From Byssovorax sp. (GTDB lineage: Bacteria; Myxococcota_A; Polyangia; Polyangiales; Polyangiaceae), in the NCBI GenBank assembly GCA_025362495.1, contig JANYGI010000115.1, forward strand, positions 1-33,239: a DNA stretch of 33,239 bases, given 5' to 3'. Shown piece after piece: positions 15,560 to 23,439 of the stretch; within the stretch, counting starts at the first letter, position 1; every line of letters starts with the position of its first letter. Position numbers and translations under genes: made by a program. Below the pieces are notes generated by a model that was given only the letters and a program-made list of their open reading frames with translations, ran no database searches and was not told the DNA's origin.

Positions 15560-17173
15560 ATGCGCACTCTGTTTCCCCTCCTCGCTCTACCGATGGCCCT
15601 CACGGCGTGCCTCGCGGCTCCGGGGCCTGGAGAGAGTCCTGGAGAGAGCCCCGGAGAGAGCGTCGGTGAGACCGCCGAGCCGCTGGTGAGCTACGACTGC
15701 GCGACGTCGCAAGATACGGGCTACGTCAATGGCAATCCCTTCGCGATAACGCTCGTCCACGTCGATGATCAGCCTGTCGAGATCGACACCGCCAATGCCT
15801 TCGTGACGATGGCGCAGGCCGCCGAGAACGACGGCGTCGAGCTCCACATCTCGAGCGGATTCCGCACGATGGCAGAGCAGCAGTATTACTACGACTGCTA
15901 CACCAACTGCAACTGCAACAGCTGCAGCAACGCGGCGAAGCCCGGCTACAGCAACCACCAGAGCGGGCACGCGCTCGATCTCAATACCTATGCTGGAGGC
16001 GTGTACGCCTGGCTCAACGCCCACGGCGCCAGCCATGGTTGGTCGCGCACCGTACCGAGCGAAGCGTGGCACTGGGAGTGGTGGGGCGGCGGGCCGACAC
16101 CGACGCTCTACTGCGGCACCGCGGACTGGGGAGCGCAGTTCGTCGCGCAGTCGTGGCCGCTCGCGAGCACCACGATGGCGATGACGATCAACCAGAAGGT
16201 CCCCGCGACCATCACGCTCAAGAACATCGGCAAGAAGGCCTGGGACGCGAATACCAAGCTCGCCACCAGCCAGCCGCGGGATCGCGTGAGCCCGTTCGTC
16301 GCGGCGGACTGGCTCGCTCCAAACAGGCTCTCGCAGGTGACCGGGACCGTGGCTCCCGGCGACAGCTTCACGTTCCCGTTCACGTTCCAGGCGCCGAGCA
16401 CGCCCGGCCTCTACGACGAGTTCTACAGCGTCGTGGAGGAGGGCGTGACCTGGTTCAGCGAGGCGGGCCAGGCGGGCCCGCCCGACAACTTCATCGAGGT
16501 GAAGATCCAGGTCGACGAGGCGCCCTATCACGGCAAATACGTCTCGCAGACGTATCCGACGCTCCAGCAGCCGGCGATCCTGATGACGACCGGACAGACG
16601 ATGAACGGCACCATCACGCTGACGAACATCGGTACGGCGACGTGGAAGGCGGGAGAGACCAAGCTCGCGCCGACGCCGCGCGATAAGGCCACCTCGATCG
16701 GCGGCGCCGGCTGGCTCGACATGACCCGCGTCTCGTCCCCGACCGCCGACGTGGCGCCGGGGGGCACCTTCGCGTTCCCGCTGCAAATCACCGCCGGCGC
16801 GCCCGGCGAGTACACCCAGACATTCTCTCTCGTCGAGGAAGGCGTGACCTGGTTCGCCGACGCGCCCAGCGGCGGCGGCCCGCCCGACGATCTGCTCGCC
16901 ATCCACGTGATCGTCACCGCTGATGCGGGCGGGTCGAGCAGCAGAGGTGGGAGCAGCGAGAGCGGGAGCGCGAGCAGCGAGAGTGGGAGCGAGAGCGCGA
17001 GCAGCGGTGGCACAGGCGGTGGCGATCAGGGGAGCACCGGGTCGCCGAGCGGGTGCTCGTGGAGCGCGGCGAGCGACGAGGGTCGTGGCGGCGCGCCGGC
17101 CGGGTGGCTCGTCATGGCGGGCGCGGCGCTGATCGCCACCCGCCGGCGTCGCGGCCTGCGAGAGTGTCACTGA
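15560..17173 (+). CDS. VanY-like D,D-carboxypeptidase lipoprotein with two Ig-like domains and MYXO-CTERM-like tail
   Basis: The 537-residue envelope protein should trim the terminal D-Ala of peptidoglycan stems. The signal peptide ends in the lipobox LTAC (Cys17), followed by a Pro/Gly/Glu repeat (GESP units). The M15 zinc peptidase domain (about 45-185) has SNHQSGHALD (131-140; ligands H133 and D140) and EAWHWE (catalytic E168, ligand H171). A Cys-rich loop (CYTNCNCNSC) precedes it. Two similar beta domains of the NBR1-like Ig type follow (about 190-315 and 325-450); both contain VEEGVTWF and PPD. A Ser/Gly-rich spacer leads to GCSW, one hydrophobic helix and RRRR (about 498-532), a MYXO-CTERM-like sorting tail. 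Having both an N-terminal lipid anchor and a C-terminal sorting signal is odd. No obvious ribosome site precedes the ATG. Confidence 0.9.
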   Translation: MRTLFPLLALPMALTACLAAPGPGESPGESPGESVGETAEPLVSYDCATSQDTGYVNGNPFAITLVHVDDQPVEIDTANAFVTMAQAAENDGVELHISSGFRTMAEQQYYYDCYTNCNCNSCSNAAKPGYSNHQSGHALDLNTYAGGVYAWLNAHGASHGWSRTVPSEAWHWEWWGGGPTPTLYCGTADWGAQFVAQSWPLASTTMAMTINQKVPATITLKNIGKKAWDANTKLATSQPRDRVSPFVAADWLAPNRLSQVTGTVAPGDSFTFPFTFQAPSTPGLYDEFYSVVEEGVTWFSEAGQAGPPDNFIEVKIQVDEAPYHGKYVSQTYPTLQQPAILMTTGQTMNGTITLTNIGTATWKAGETKLAPTPRDKATSIGGAGWLDMTRVSSPTADVAPGGTFAFPLQITAGAPGEYTQTFSLVEEGVTWFADAPSGGGPPDDLLAIHVIVTADAGGSSSRGGSSESGSASSESGSESASSGGTGGGDQGSTGSPSGCSWSAASDEGRGGAPAGWLVMAGAALIATRRRRGLRECH

Positions 17174-17212
17174 TTGACAGGCACCCTCTCGGCGCAACTG
17201 CCCCTGAGGGGG

Positions 17213-17569
17213 CTAGCCGCGCGCCGCGTGAACTCGCCGCTTGGCGTCGCGGGCGTCTTCTTGCCGTGGTTTCTCGCCGCTCACGCGGCCGCACGCCACC
17301 CGCACCACCTCGGCCACGTCGGCCGACCAGGCTATCCCGCGGAGCTTGTCCATCGCGTCCATCGCGCGCGGCACGGCGGCGCGATGGCCGAGCGAGTCGA
17401 CGCTCGATCGGCTGAGCCGCAGCGCGACCACCAGGAGCTCCCCCGCCTCGGTGAGGGCCTTGATCCGATTGAGATCGACGCCGTCACGCTCCACCAGCCA
17501 CAGCGTTCGGACCAGGCCGAGCGCGTCGCGCACCGGGCCGGCAGGGAATGGACGAACGGAGCGGGGCAT
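17213..17569 (-). CDS. Conserved small protein of unknown function
   Basis: This 118-residue protein is mostly helical, with RIKALTEAGELLVVALRLSR then a Gly-His turn (LGHRAAVPRAMDAMDKLRG) and a final amphipathic helix and basic tail. It resembles small unnamed proteins I associate with Polyangia genomes but cannot name. No signal peptide or membrane helix is seen. The ATG at 17569 is preferred because coding character weakens upstream; the frame stays open to 17761. It is convergent with the carboxypeptidase gene and lies downstream of the NRPS on the same strand. The 270 bases between it and the NRPS stop (17570-17839) hold no gene I can support, only a T6 run at 17660. Confidence 0.6.
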   Translation of the reverse strand: MPRSVRPFPAGPVRDALGLVRTLWLVERDGVDLNRIKALTEAGELLVVALRLSRSSVDSLGHRAAVPRAMDAMDKLRGIAWSADVAEVVRVACGRVSGEKPRQEDARDAKRRVHAARG

Positions 17570-17839
17570 CGGAGCGCACCCTAGCGGTGCCGCCGGGGGC
17601 CCGTCGACCTCGCCCGCCCGAGGGTCGGACAGCGGGCGTCCGAGCGCGATCGAAGCTTGTTTTTTCTGCGCCGATTCAGCGCGGATCACCGGCCCAACGG
17701 GAGCGTCGATCAGCAGATTGCCAGTCTTCCGCGCGCACTCTACGCCGTTCGCCCGCGTCAAACACCCCTTCCCAGCTCCCTCACCGCCTCGCGCGGGCGA
17801 CCCAGCGCGGGCGCAGAGGCCGGGGCCGCGCCGCTACAC

Positions 17840-20800
17840 TCAGCGCGTCTCGCCGAGGCGCGCGAGGTACGGGGCGATGATCGCGGCGATGCGCTCACAG
17901 TTGCTGCCCTGGAACATCGTCAGATGCTCCCCCGGGATCGTCTCGACGTCGATCGTGCCCTTGACGAAGGCCCTCCAGCCGTAGAGCGGATCGTCTGTCG
18001 CGCCCGGCCAGCGCGTCGGGATCTCCGCCTGCAAGAGGAGCAGCGAGCAGGGCTCGACGCGCCCGGGCTGGTACGCATTGCGCGCGCACCAGCGCTCGAG
18101 CGTCGTGCGGCGCAGGCGCTGATTCAAGGCCGTGTCGGCGTGCGGCACATCGTCGACCGTCTCCTCGTGACGGCCGAGGCGGCGGAGGATCCGCGTCTTG
18201 ATGTTCGCGAGCCGGCTCAGCAGGTAGGCCTGCCGCTGCGAGCCGTCGCCGCGGCCGAGCTCCTTCAGGTGCGCGAGCGCCCGCTGCGGAAGCGGCAGCA
18301 GCGCGGGGTAGCCCGGCGCGAAGCCGTCGAACGAGATCAGGAGCGGCATGGGCCGCCCTCGGAGGCGGAGGCGATGCGCGAGCTCGAACGCGATCAGCGC
18401 GCCGAAGCTGTAGCCGCCGAGCACGATCGGGCCCTCGGGGATCGCGCGCACGATCGCCGCCTCGTAGATCGTGGCCATCTCCTCGATGCTGCGCGACGGC
18501 CCGGCCGCGCCCTCGGCGCCGAGCCCCTGGAGCACGTGCAGCGGCTGCGCCTCGCCGAGCGCGCGCGTCAGCTGCTGGTACATGAAGCCGTGGCCGCCCA
18601 CGCCGGGGACGAGCACCAGCGGCGTGCGGCTCCCGCGCGCGTTGAGCGTGATCAGGTGACGATCGCCGCGCGTGCTCGGCGGCGCGCCGTCGAGCGACGC
18701 GGCCAGCAGGGCGATCGTCGGCTTCTGCAGGACGCGCGTGAGCGGCAGATCGACGCCGAGCTGCTTGCGGACGCGCGAGACGAGCATCACCGCGAGGAGC
18801 GAGTGCCCGCCCAGATCGAAGAAGCTGTCGTGAACGCCGACGCTCTCGCGCTGGAGGAGCTCGCGCCAGATCCTGGCCATCTCGTGCTCCATGGCGGTGC
18901 TCGGCGCGACGAAGCCCGGGGCCGCCGTCAGGCCGGGGCTCGGCAGCGCGTTGCGGTCGAGCTTGCCGTTGGACGAGAGCGGCAGCGCGGCGATCGCGAT
19001 CACGTGCGAGGGCACCATGTACTGCGGCAGCGTGCGCCCGAGCGCCTCCTTGATCCCCTGCGCGTCGATGATCGCGCCCACGCGCGGGACGACGTACGCG
19101 ACGAGCGCGCGCTGCCCCGACGCGTCGAGCCGGGCCGCGCACACCGCCTCGCGGACCTCGGCGAGCGCGCCGAGGGCGGCCTCGACCTCGCCGAGCTCGA
19201 CGCGAAAACCCCTTATTTTTACCTGGAAATCGTTCCTCCCCAGGAACTCGAGCTCGCCGTCGTCGAAGTAGCGCGCGAGATCGCCCGTCCGGTAGAGGCG
19301 CGCGCCCGGCTCCGCGGCGAAGGGATCGGGGATGAAGCGCTCGCGCGTCAGCGCGGGCCGGTTGAGGTAGCCGTCGGCGAGGCAGACGCCGCCGATGTAG
19401 AGATCGCCCGTCGCGCCGATCGGCACCGGGCGCAGGCGCCGATCGAGCACGTGGTAGCGCGCGTTCTGGATCGGCCGGCCGTACGGGATGCTCGTCCATC
19501 GCGGATCGACGGCGCCGATCGGGAACCAGTTCGACCAGATCGCCGCCTCGGTGGCGCCACCGAGGCTCACCACGCGGGCCCCGGGGAACGCCTCGTCGAT
19601 CGCGCCCGGCAGCGCGAGCGGGATCCAGTCGCCGCTCAGCATCACGAGGCGCAGCGAGGCTCCGCCGGCCGGGAAGAAGGGCACGAGCCGCTGCAGCGCG
19701 GCCGGCGCCGAGTCCCACACCGTGATGCCGAGCGCGCCGATCGCCGCGCCGAGCGCCGCCGGATCCCCGAGCAGCGCCGAGCTCGCGACGACCACCGTGG
19801 CGCCCGCGCCGAGCGCGCCGAAGGTGTCGTAGACCGAGAGATCGAAGCACGGCGACGTGACGAAGAGCAGCCGATCGCCGGGCCCTACCGCGAACGTGCG
19901 CGTCACCCAGTCGAAGGTGTTCAGCACCGCGCGGTGCGAGAGCACGACCCCCTTCGGCTGGCCGGTGCTGCCCGAGGTGAAGATCGCGTAGCAGGCCGAC
20001 GTCGGGCTCGCGGCGCGCGGCAAGCGCGATGACGGCATCCGCGCGAGCGCGCCGGCGGCGTCGATCGCCAGGGCGGGGCACGCGAAGCTCGCGGCGAGGC
20101 GCGAGTCCGTGACGACGAGGTGCGCCCCCGCGTCGGCGAGCAAGAACGCGAGCCGGTCGCGCGGGTGCGACGGATCGAGCGGCACGTACGCGGCGCCGGA
20201 CTTGGCCACGCCGAGGAGCGCCACGATCAGATCGAGGCTTCGATCCAGGCAGATCCCGACGAACACGCCCGCCTTCGCGCCGCGGGCGCGGAGCGCGTGG
20301 GCGAGGCGGTTCGAGCGCTCGTCGAGGTCGCGGTAGGTGAGCGTGGCGCCGTCCATCTCGGCGGCGACGGCGTCGGGCTGGAGATCGGCGCGCGCCTCGA
20401 AGGGCTCGTGGATGCAGACGTCGTCGGGGAACGGTCGCGCCGTGTCGTTCCAGGTCACGAGCAGCGTGCGGCGATCGTCCGCGGGCACGACGTCGACGTC
20501 GCCGATCCGCCGCTCCGCGCCGAGCGCGAGGCCCGCGAGCGCCGCCTCCATCGCGGCGCCGAGCCTCTCTGCCGCGAGATCGGTGAAGCGGCGGCGATCG
20601 AAGAGCAGGTGCACGTCGAGGTGCTCGTCGTCGAACACGGTGACGTTGAGCGGCGGCGACGGCCGCTCGTGCAGCGTCACGGTCCGCGTGCGCCAGGCCG
20701 CGTCGCCCGTGGCGCGGAGGCTGTGGTTGAGCTCGCGGTTCTCGAACATCAGCAGCGTCTCGAAGAGCGCCGTCCCCCGCGGGATCTCGCTCTGCCCGTG

Positions 20801-21850
20801 CACCTCGACGAGCGAGGTGTGCTCGTGATCGCGCAGCGCCACGCTCTGCGCGCGGAGATCGGCCAGCAGATCGGCGACGGCGCTGTCGTCGGCGAGGCTC
20901 ACCCGCACCGGGAGCGTGTTGATGAAGAGGCCGATCATCTGCTCGGCGTCGCCGCCGAGGGCGGTGCGACGGCAGGCGCGCGTGGTCCCGAACAGCACGT
21001 CGTCGTCGCCCGTGAAGCGCCCGAGCACGATCGCCCACGCCGCTTGCACGACGGTGCCCGTGGTGGTGTGCGTGCGCCGCGCGAGCTCGCGCACGCCGCG
21101 CGCGACGGCGTCGTCGACGCGCCGCCCGTGCTCGCCGTAGCCGTCGCGCGGGAGAGGACGCGCCGCCGGCTCGCCCGCGGGCAGTGGCGTCGGGCTGGTC
21201 TTGCCGCGGAGCAGCTCGCGAAAGAACGGGCGGCTCGCGGCGACGTCGAGGTGCGCGAGCCACGCGACGTAGTCGCCGAACGGGCGTGGCAGCGGGGCGG
21301 CCGCGACGCGCTCGCCGCGGCAGAGATCGGCGTACGCCGCGAAGACCTCGCGCAGGACTGGCACCATCGATCGCCCGTCGAGGAGGATGTGGTGGAACGT
21401 CCAGACGACCTCGGTCTTCCCCTCGCCGAGCGGGAACACGCGCACGCGCATCAGCGGCGCGACGCGGAGGTTGAAGCCTCGCGCGCGATCGCTCGCCAGG
21501 AACACCGCGCGGCGGCGATCGCGCTCGTCGGCGTCGAGCCGGCTCCAGTCCTCGCTGTCGACCGGCACCACGATGCCCACGGTCGGCCGCTGTGTCGGCG
21601 CCTCCACGGCGTCCCAGCGGAAGCTCGACGAGAGGATCGGATGGCGCCGCGCCACGTGGGTCCACGCGCGCCCGAAAGCGACGTGGTCGATGTCCTCGTC
21701 CAGGAGCAGGTGCATCTGCTCGAGATCGTGACCGCCGCTCGTGGCCTCGCCGCCAAGCATGCTCTGGTAGAGCATGCCAGCCTGCATCGGCGAGAGCGGA
21801 TATCCGGGATCGGGCGACGGATCGGGGAGCGAGATGGTTAGTGCGGCCAC
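17840..21850 (-). CDS. Stand-alone nonribosomal peptide synthetase, C-A-T-TE
   Basis: The 1336-residue module condenses an incoming acyl or peptidyl unit with one amino acid and releases the product. The condensation domain covers about 10-440 (HHILLDG near 153-159, then FINTLPVRV). The adenylation domain covers about 460-960, with A3 FTSGSTGQPKG near 622, GGATEAAIW, YRTGDLARYF, the A8 KIRGFRVE region and the A10 lysine in SSNGKLDRNAL. The carrier domain has GGHSL near 1013. The thioesterase covers about 1065-1330 (GYSFG near 1147, a FDG Asp, a GEHLTMF His). Pocket residues read by eye give D-L-Y-D-M-S-L-I-W(-K), closest to the cysteine code DLYNLSLIW. The GTG at 21850 places 23 residues before the C domain; a TTG at 21883 is possible, and neither has a clear ribosome site. 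No MbtH, phosphopantetheinyl transferase or tailoring gene is adjacent. Confidence 0.93.
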   Translation of the reverse strand: MAALTISLPDPSPDPGYPLSPMQAGMLYQSMLGGEATSGGHDLEQMHLLLDEDIDHVAFGRAWTHVARRHPILSSSFRWDAVEAPTQRPTVGIVVPVDSEDWSRLDADERDRRRAVFLASDRARGFNLRVAPLMRVRVFPLGEGKTEVVWTFHHILLDGRSMVPVLREVFAAYADLCRGERVAAAPLPRPFGDYVAWLAHLDVAASRPFFRELLRGKTSPTPLPAGEPAARPLPRDGYGEHGRRVDDAVARGVRELARRTHTTTGTVVQAAWAIVLGRFTGDDDVLFGTTRACRRTALGGDAEQMIGLFINTLPVRVSLADDSAVADLLADLRAQSVALRDHEHTSLVEVHGQSEIPRGTALFETLLMFENRELNHSLRATGDAAWRTRTVTLHERPSPPLNVTVFDDEHLDVHLLFDRRRFTDLAAERLGAAMEAALAGLALGAERRIGDVDVVPADDRRTLLVTWNDTARPFPDDVCIHEPFEARADLQPDAVAAEMDGATLTYRDLDERSNRLAHALRARGAKAGVFVGICLDRSLDLIVALLGVAKSGAAYVPLDPSHPRDRLAFLLADAGAHLVVTDSRLAASFACPALAIDAAGALARMPSSRLPRAASPTSACYAIFTSGSTGQPKGVVLSHRAVLNTFDWVTRTFAVGPGDRLLFVTSPCFDLSVYDTFGALGAGATVVVASSALLGDPAALGAAIGALGITVWDSAPAALQRLVPFFPAGGASLRLVMLSGDWIPLALPGAIDEAFPGARVVSLGGATEAAIWSNWFPIGAVDPRWTSIPYGRPIQNARYHVLDRRLRPVPIGATGDLYIGGVCLADGYLNRPALTRERFIPDPFAAEPGARLYRTGDLARYFDDGELEFLGRNDFQVKIRGFRVELGEVEAALGALAEVREAVCAARLDASGQRALVAYVVPRVGAIIDAQGIKEALGRTLPQYMVPSHVIAIAALPLSSNGKLDRNALPSPGLTAAPGFVAPSTAMEHEMARIWRELLQRESVGVHDSFFDLGGHSLLAVMLVSRVRKQLGVDLPLTRVLQKPTIALLAASLDGAPPSTRGDRHLITLNARGSRTPLVLVPGVGGHGFMYQQLTRALGEAQPLHVLQGLGAEGAAGPSRSIEEMATIYEAAIVRAIPEGPIVLGGYSFGALIAFELAHRLRLRGRPMPLLISFDGFAPGYPALLPLPQRALAHLKELGRGDGSQRQAYLLSRLANIKTRILRRLGRHEETVDDVPHADTALNQRLRRTTLERWCARNAYQPGRVEPCSLLLLQAEIPTRWPGATDDPLYGWRAFVKGTIDVETIPGEHLTMFQGSNCERIAAIIAPYLARLGETR

Positions 21851-22035
21851 CCGGTAGACTAGCGAGCGCAAGCGTACGCACAATGAGGCCTACGTCGAAA
21901 AAAAGCACAAATAATCGATGAATCAGGGACACATCCAGTCTGCCGGACAGCCCACGACGGTCGATGGCTCGACGTCAATCCGTCCACCCCTTGCGATCAC
22001 CCTCTTTGCCCGCCCATACGGTGTCACGAGGTATC
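21851..22035. promoter_or_regulatory. Divergent region between the NRPS and the ftsH remnant
   Basis: These 185 bases contain the most AT-rich intergenic patch in the window (21896-21925, with an A8 run and ATAATCGATGAATCA). Promoters for the NRPS (minus) and the ftsH remnant (plus) are expected here, but I could not assign -35/-10 hexamers with confidence. GAGG (22029-22032) is the ribosome site of the ftsH fragment. Confidence 0.4.
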
Positions 22036-22530
22036 ATGGCAGAGCCATCGAGCACCGAGCCCCCGAACGCCGAGGGCGCCCCCGGACGGCCGCCCGCGTG
22101 GATTGGCTACGCTGCGCTCACCCTGCTCGTCCTGCTCCTGCCCGGCGTCTTCTCCCTGCCGGGCACGCGCGTCGTTCCCTACAACGAGGGCGTCGCGCTG
22201 GTGCAGACGGATCGCGTCGAAAAGGCCGTCGTGACTGCGGACGACGTCGTCCTCGTCGAGAAGGCCGAGAAGACCGGGGCAAAGGACGCGGCGACGGAGG
22301 TGCGCGTGAACCGGCTCCCGGGCGTCGCCGAGGAGCCTTTGATCAAGGCGTTGCTCGACCGCGACGTGCCGATCGAGGCCACCCGCGCGACCACGCCGTT
22401 CTGGCTGCAAGCGATGTTCTGGGTCCTGCCGTTCCTCGCGCTCAATGCCCTCTTCTTCTACGGGCTTCGCCGCCTCGGGCAGGGTGGTCCGGCCGGCAAC
22501 CCCGGCCCGGCCGCTTCGATCGGCAGGTGA
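22036..22530 (+). pseudogene. ftsH: ftsH remnant, N-terminal membrane anchor
   Basis: The 164-residue product is the start of an FtsH-type protease: a cytoplasmic Pro-rich N-terminus, TM1 (about 24-43), an exposed domain of about 70 residues, and TM2 (about 118-143, FWVLPFLALNALFFYGLRRLG). After the Gly-rich GQGGPAGN the expected linker and AAA+ domain are absent. Instead the DNA jumps, at about 22500/22501, into sequence that in the next frame reads RPGRFDRQ, the end of the AAA+ core. In this frame it runs on for ten residues to a TGA at 22528-22530. The ribosome site is GAGG 5 bases before the ATG. It could be a dead gene after a deletion of roughly 500-600 bases, or a retained membrane anchor. 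Confidence 0.85.
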
Positions 22531-23393
22531 TCGTGGATCGCCCCGATCTCCAGGGACGCAAGGCCATCCTCGAGGTCCATGCGCGCCCCGTCCCGCTCGC
22601 GCCCGACGTCGATCTCTTGCAGGTCGCGCGCCGGACGCCGGGCATGGCCGGCGCCGACCTGGCGAACATCGTCAACGAAGCAGCCCTGTCGGGGGCGAGG
22701 CGCGGGGCCTCGCGGGTGAGCCAGGCCGATTTCTTCGACGCCCTCGATCGCGTCCAGCTCGGGTTGCGCCGGCGCGGCGTGATCATGACCGCCGCCGAGC
22801 GCCGCCGGGTGGCCTATCACGAGGCCGGACATGCCCTGGTGGCCCTCGCGTTCCCCGACGCAGATCCGGTGGAGCGCGTATCCATCGTGGCCCGGACGAT
22901 TGGCGCTCTCGGGATGACGGTCCAGGTCCCGCGCGACGATCGCCGCATCTTCACCGAGGGCGAGCTCACGACGCGGATCACCGTGATCCTCGGCGGGCGC
23001 GCGGCCGAGGAGCTCTCGCTCCGCGAGATCTCGACTGGCGCCCACGACGATCTCGGCAAGGCGACTGGCATGCTCCGGGAAATGGTGACGCGCCTCGGGA
23101 TGAGCCGGAAGCTCGGCCTGCCGACGCTGACGCGCACCGTGGGCTCTCCCTTGCTCGGGACCACGACCGAAGAGCGCCTGTGCAGCGAGGACACGGCGCG
23201 CGAGATCGACGAGGAGGTGCGAGAGCGGTTGACCGAGCTCTACGACGCGGCCAGGCGCATCCTCGACCGGAGGCGAGGTGCGCTGGAGTCGGTCGCCGAG
23301 GCGCTGCTCGCCCGGGAGACGCTGAGCGGCGAAGAGGTCGCGCAGCTCGCGGCCGCCGCGCCCGCGCGGGAGCTGGCGCCGAGCGCGGCGTAG
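22527..23393 (+). pseudogene. ftsH: ftsH remnant, C-terminal AAA tail and M41 zinc protease
   Basis: The FtsH-like part begins at about 22504, in a different frame from the anchor, with RPGRFDRQVIVDRPDLQGR, the second region of homology of the AAA+ core. It continues through the AAA lid (PGMAGADLANIVNEAAL) into a full M41 peptidase domain. The zinc site HEAGH and the downstream Asp region (STGAHDDLGKAT) are intact. Walker A, Walker B and the pore loop are missing altogether, so ATP-driven unfolding is impossible from this locus. A GTG at 22527 overlaps the TGA of the anchor fragment (GTGA) in the correct frame, so a 288-residue protease could still be made by coupled re-initiation. The coding pattern after the junction shows no further stops or shifts. 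Confidence 0.8.
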
Positions 23394-23439
23394 ACCAGAT
23401 CACGTGGGGGGCGCAGGGCCGTGATATAGGCTCGTACCG

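Noticed and set aside
17656-17670. T6 run after GAAGC as a plus-strand terminator
   Set aside because: There is no stable stem directly before it, and no plus-strand gene ends nearby except the carboxypeptidase 480 bases away.
17657-21841. Very long plus-strand frames opposite the NRPS (17657-20032 and 20120-21841)
   Set aside because: They mirror NRPS codons, are dominated by Arg, Ala, Glu and Asp, and show no motif. The minus-strand reading has every NRPS core motif.
17895-21932. A second 1345-residue minus-strand frame overlapping the NRPS
   Set aside because: It is the Arg-rich +1 shadow of the NRPS frame, without any recognisable domain.
22036-23393. Programmed ribosomal frameshift joining the two ftsH parts
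   Set aside because: There is no slippery heptamer at the junction, and the product would still lack the ATPase core. A deletion explains the data better.
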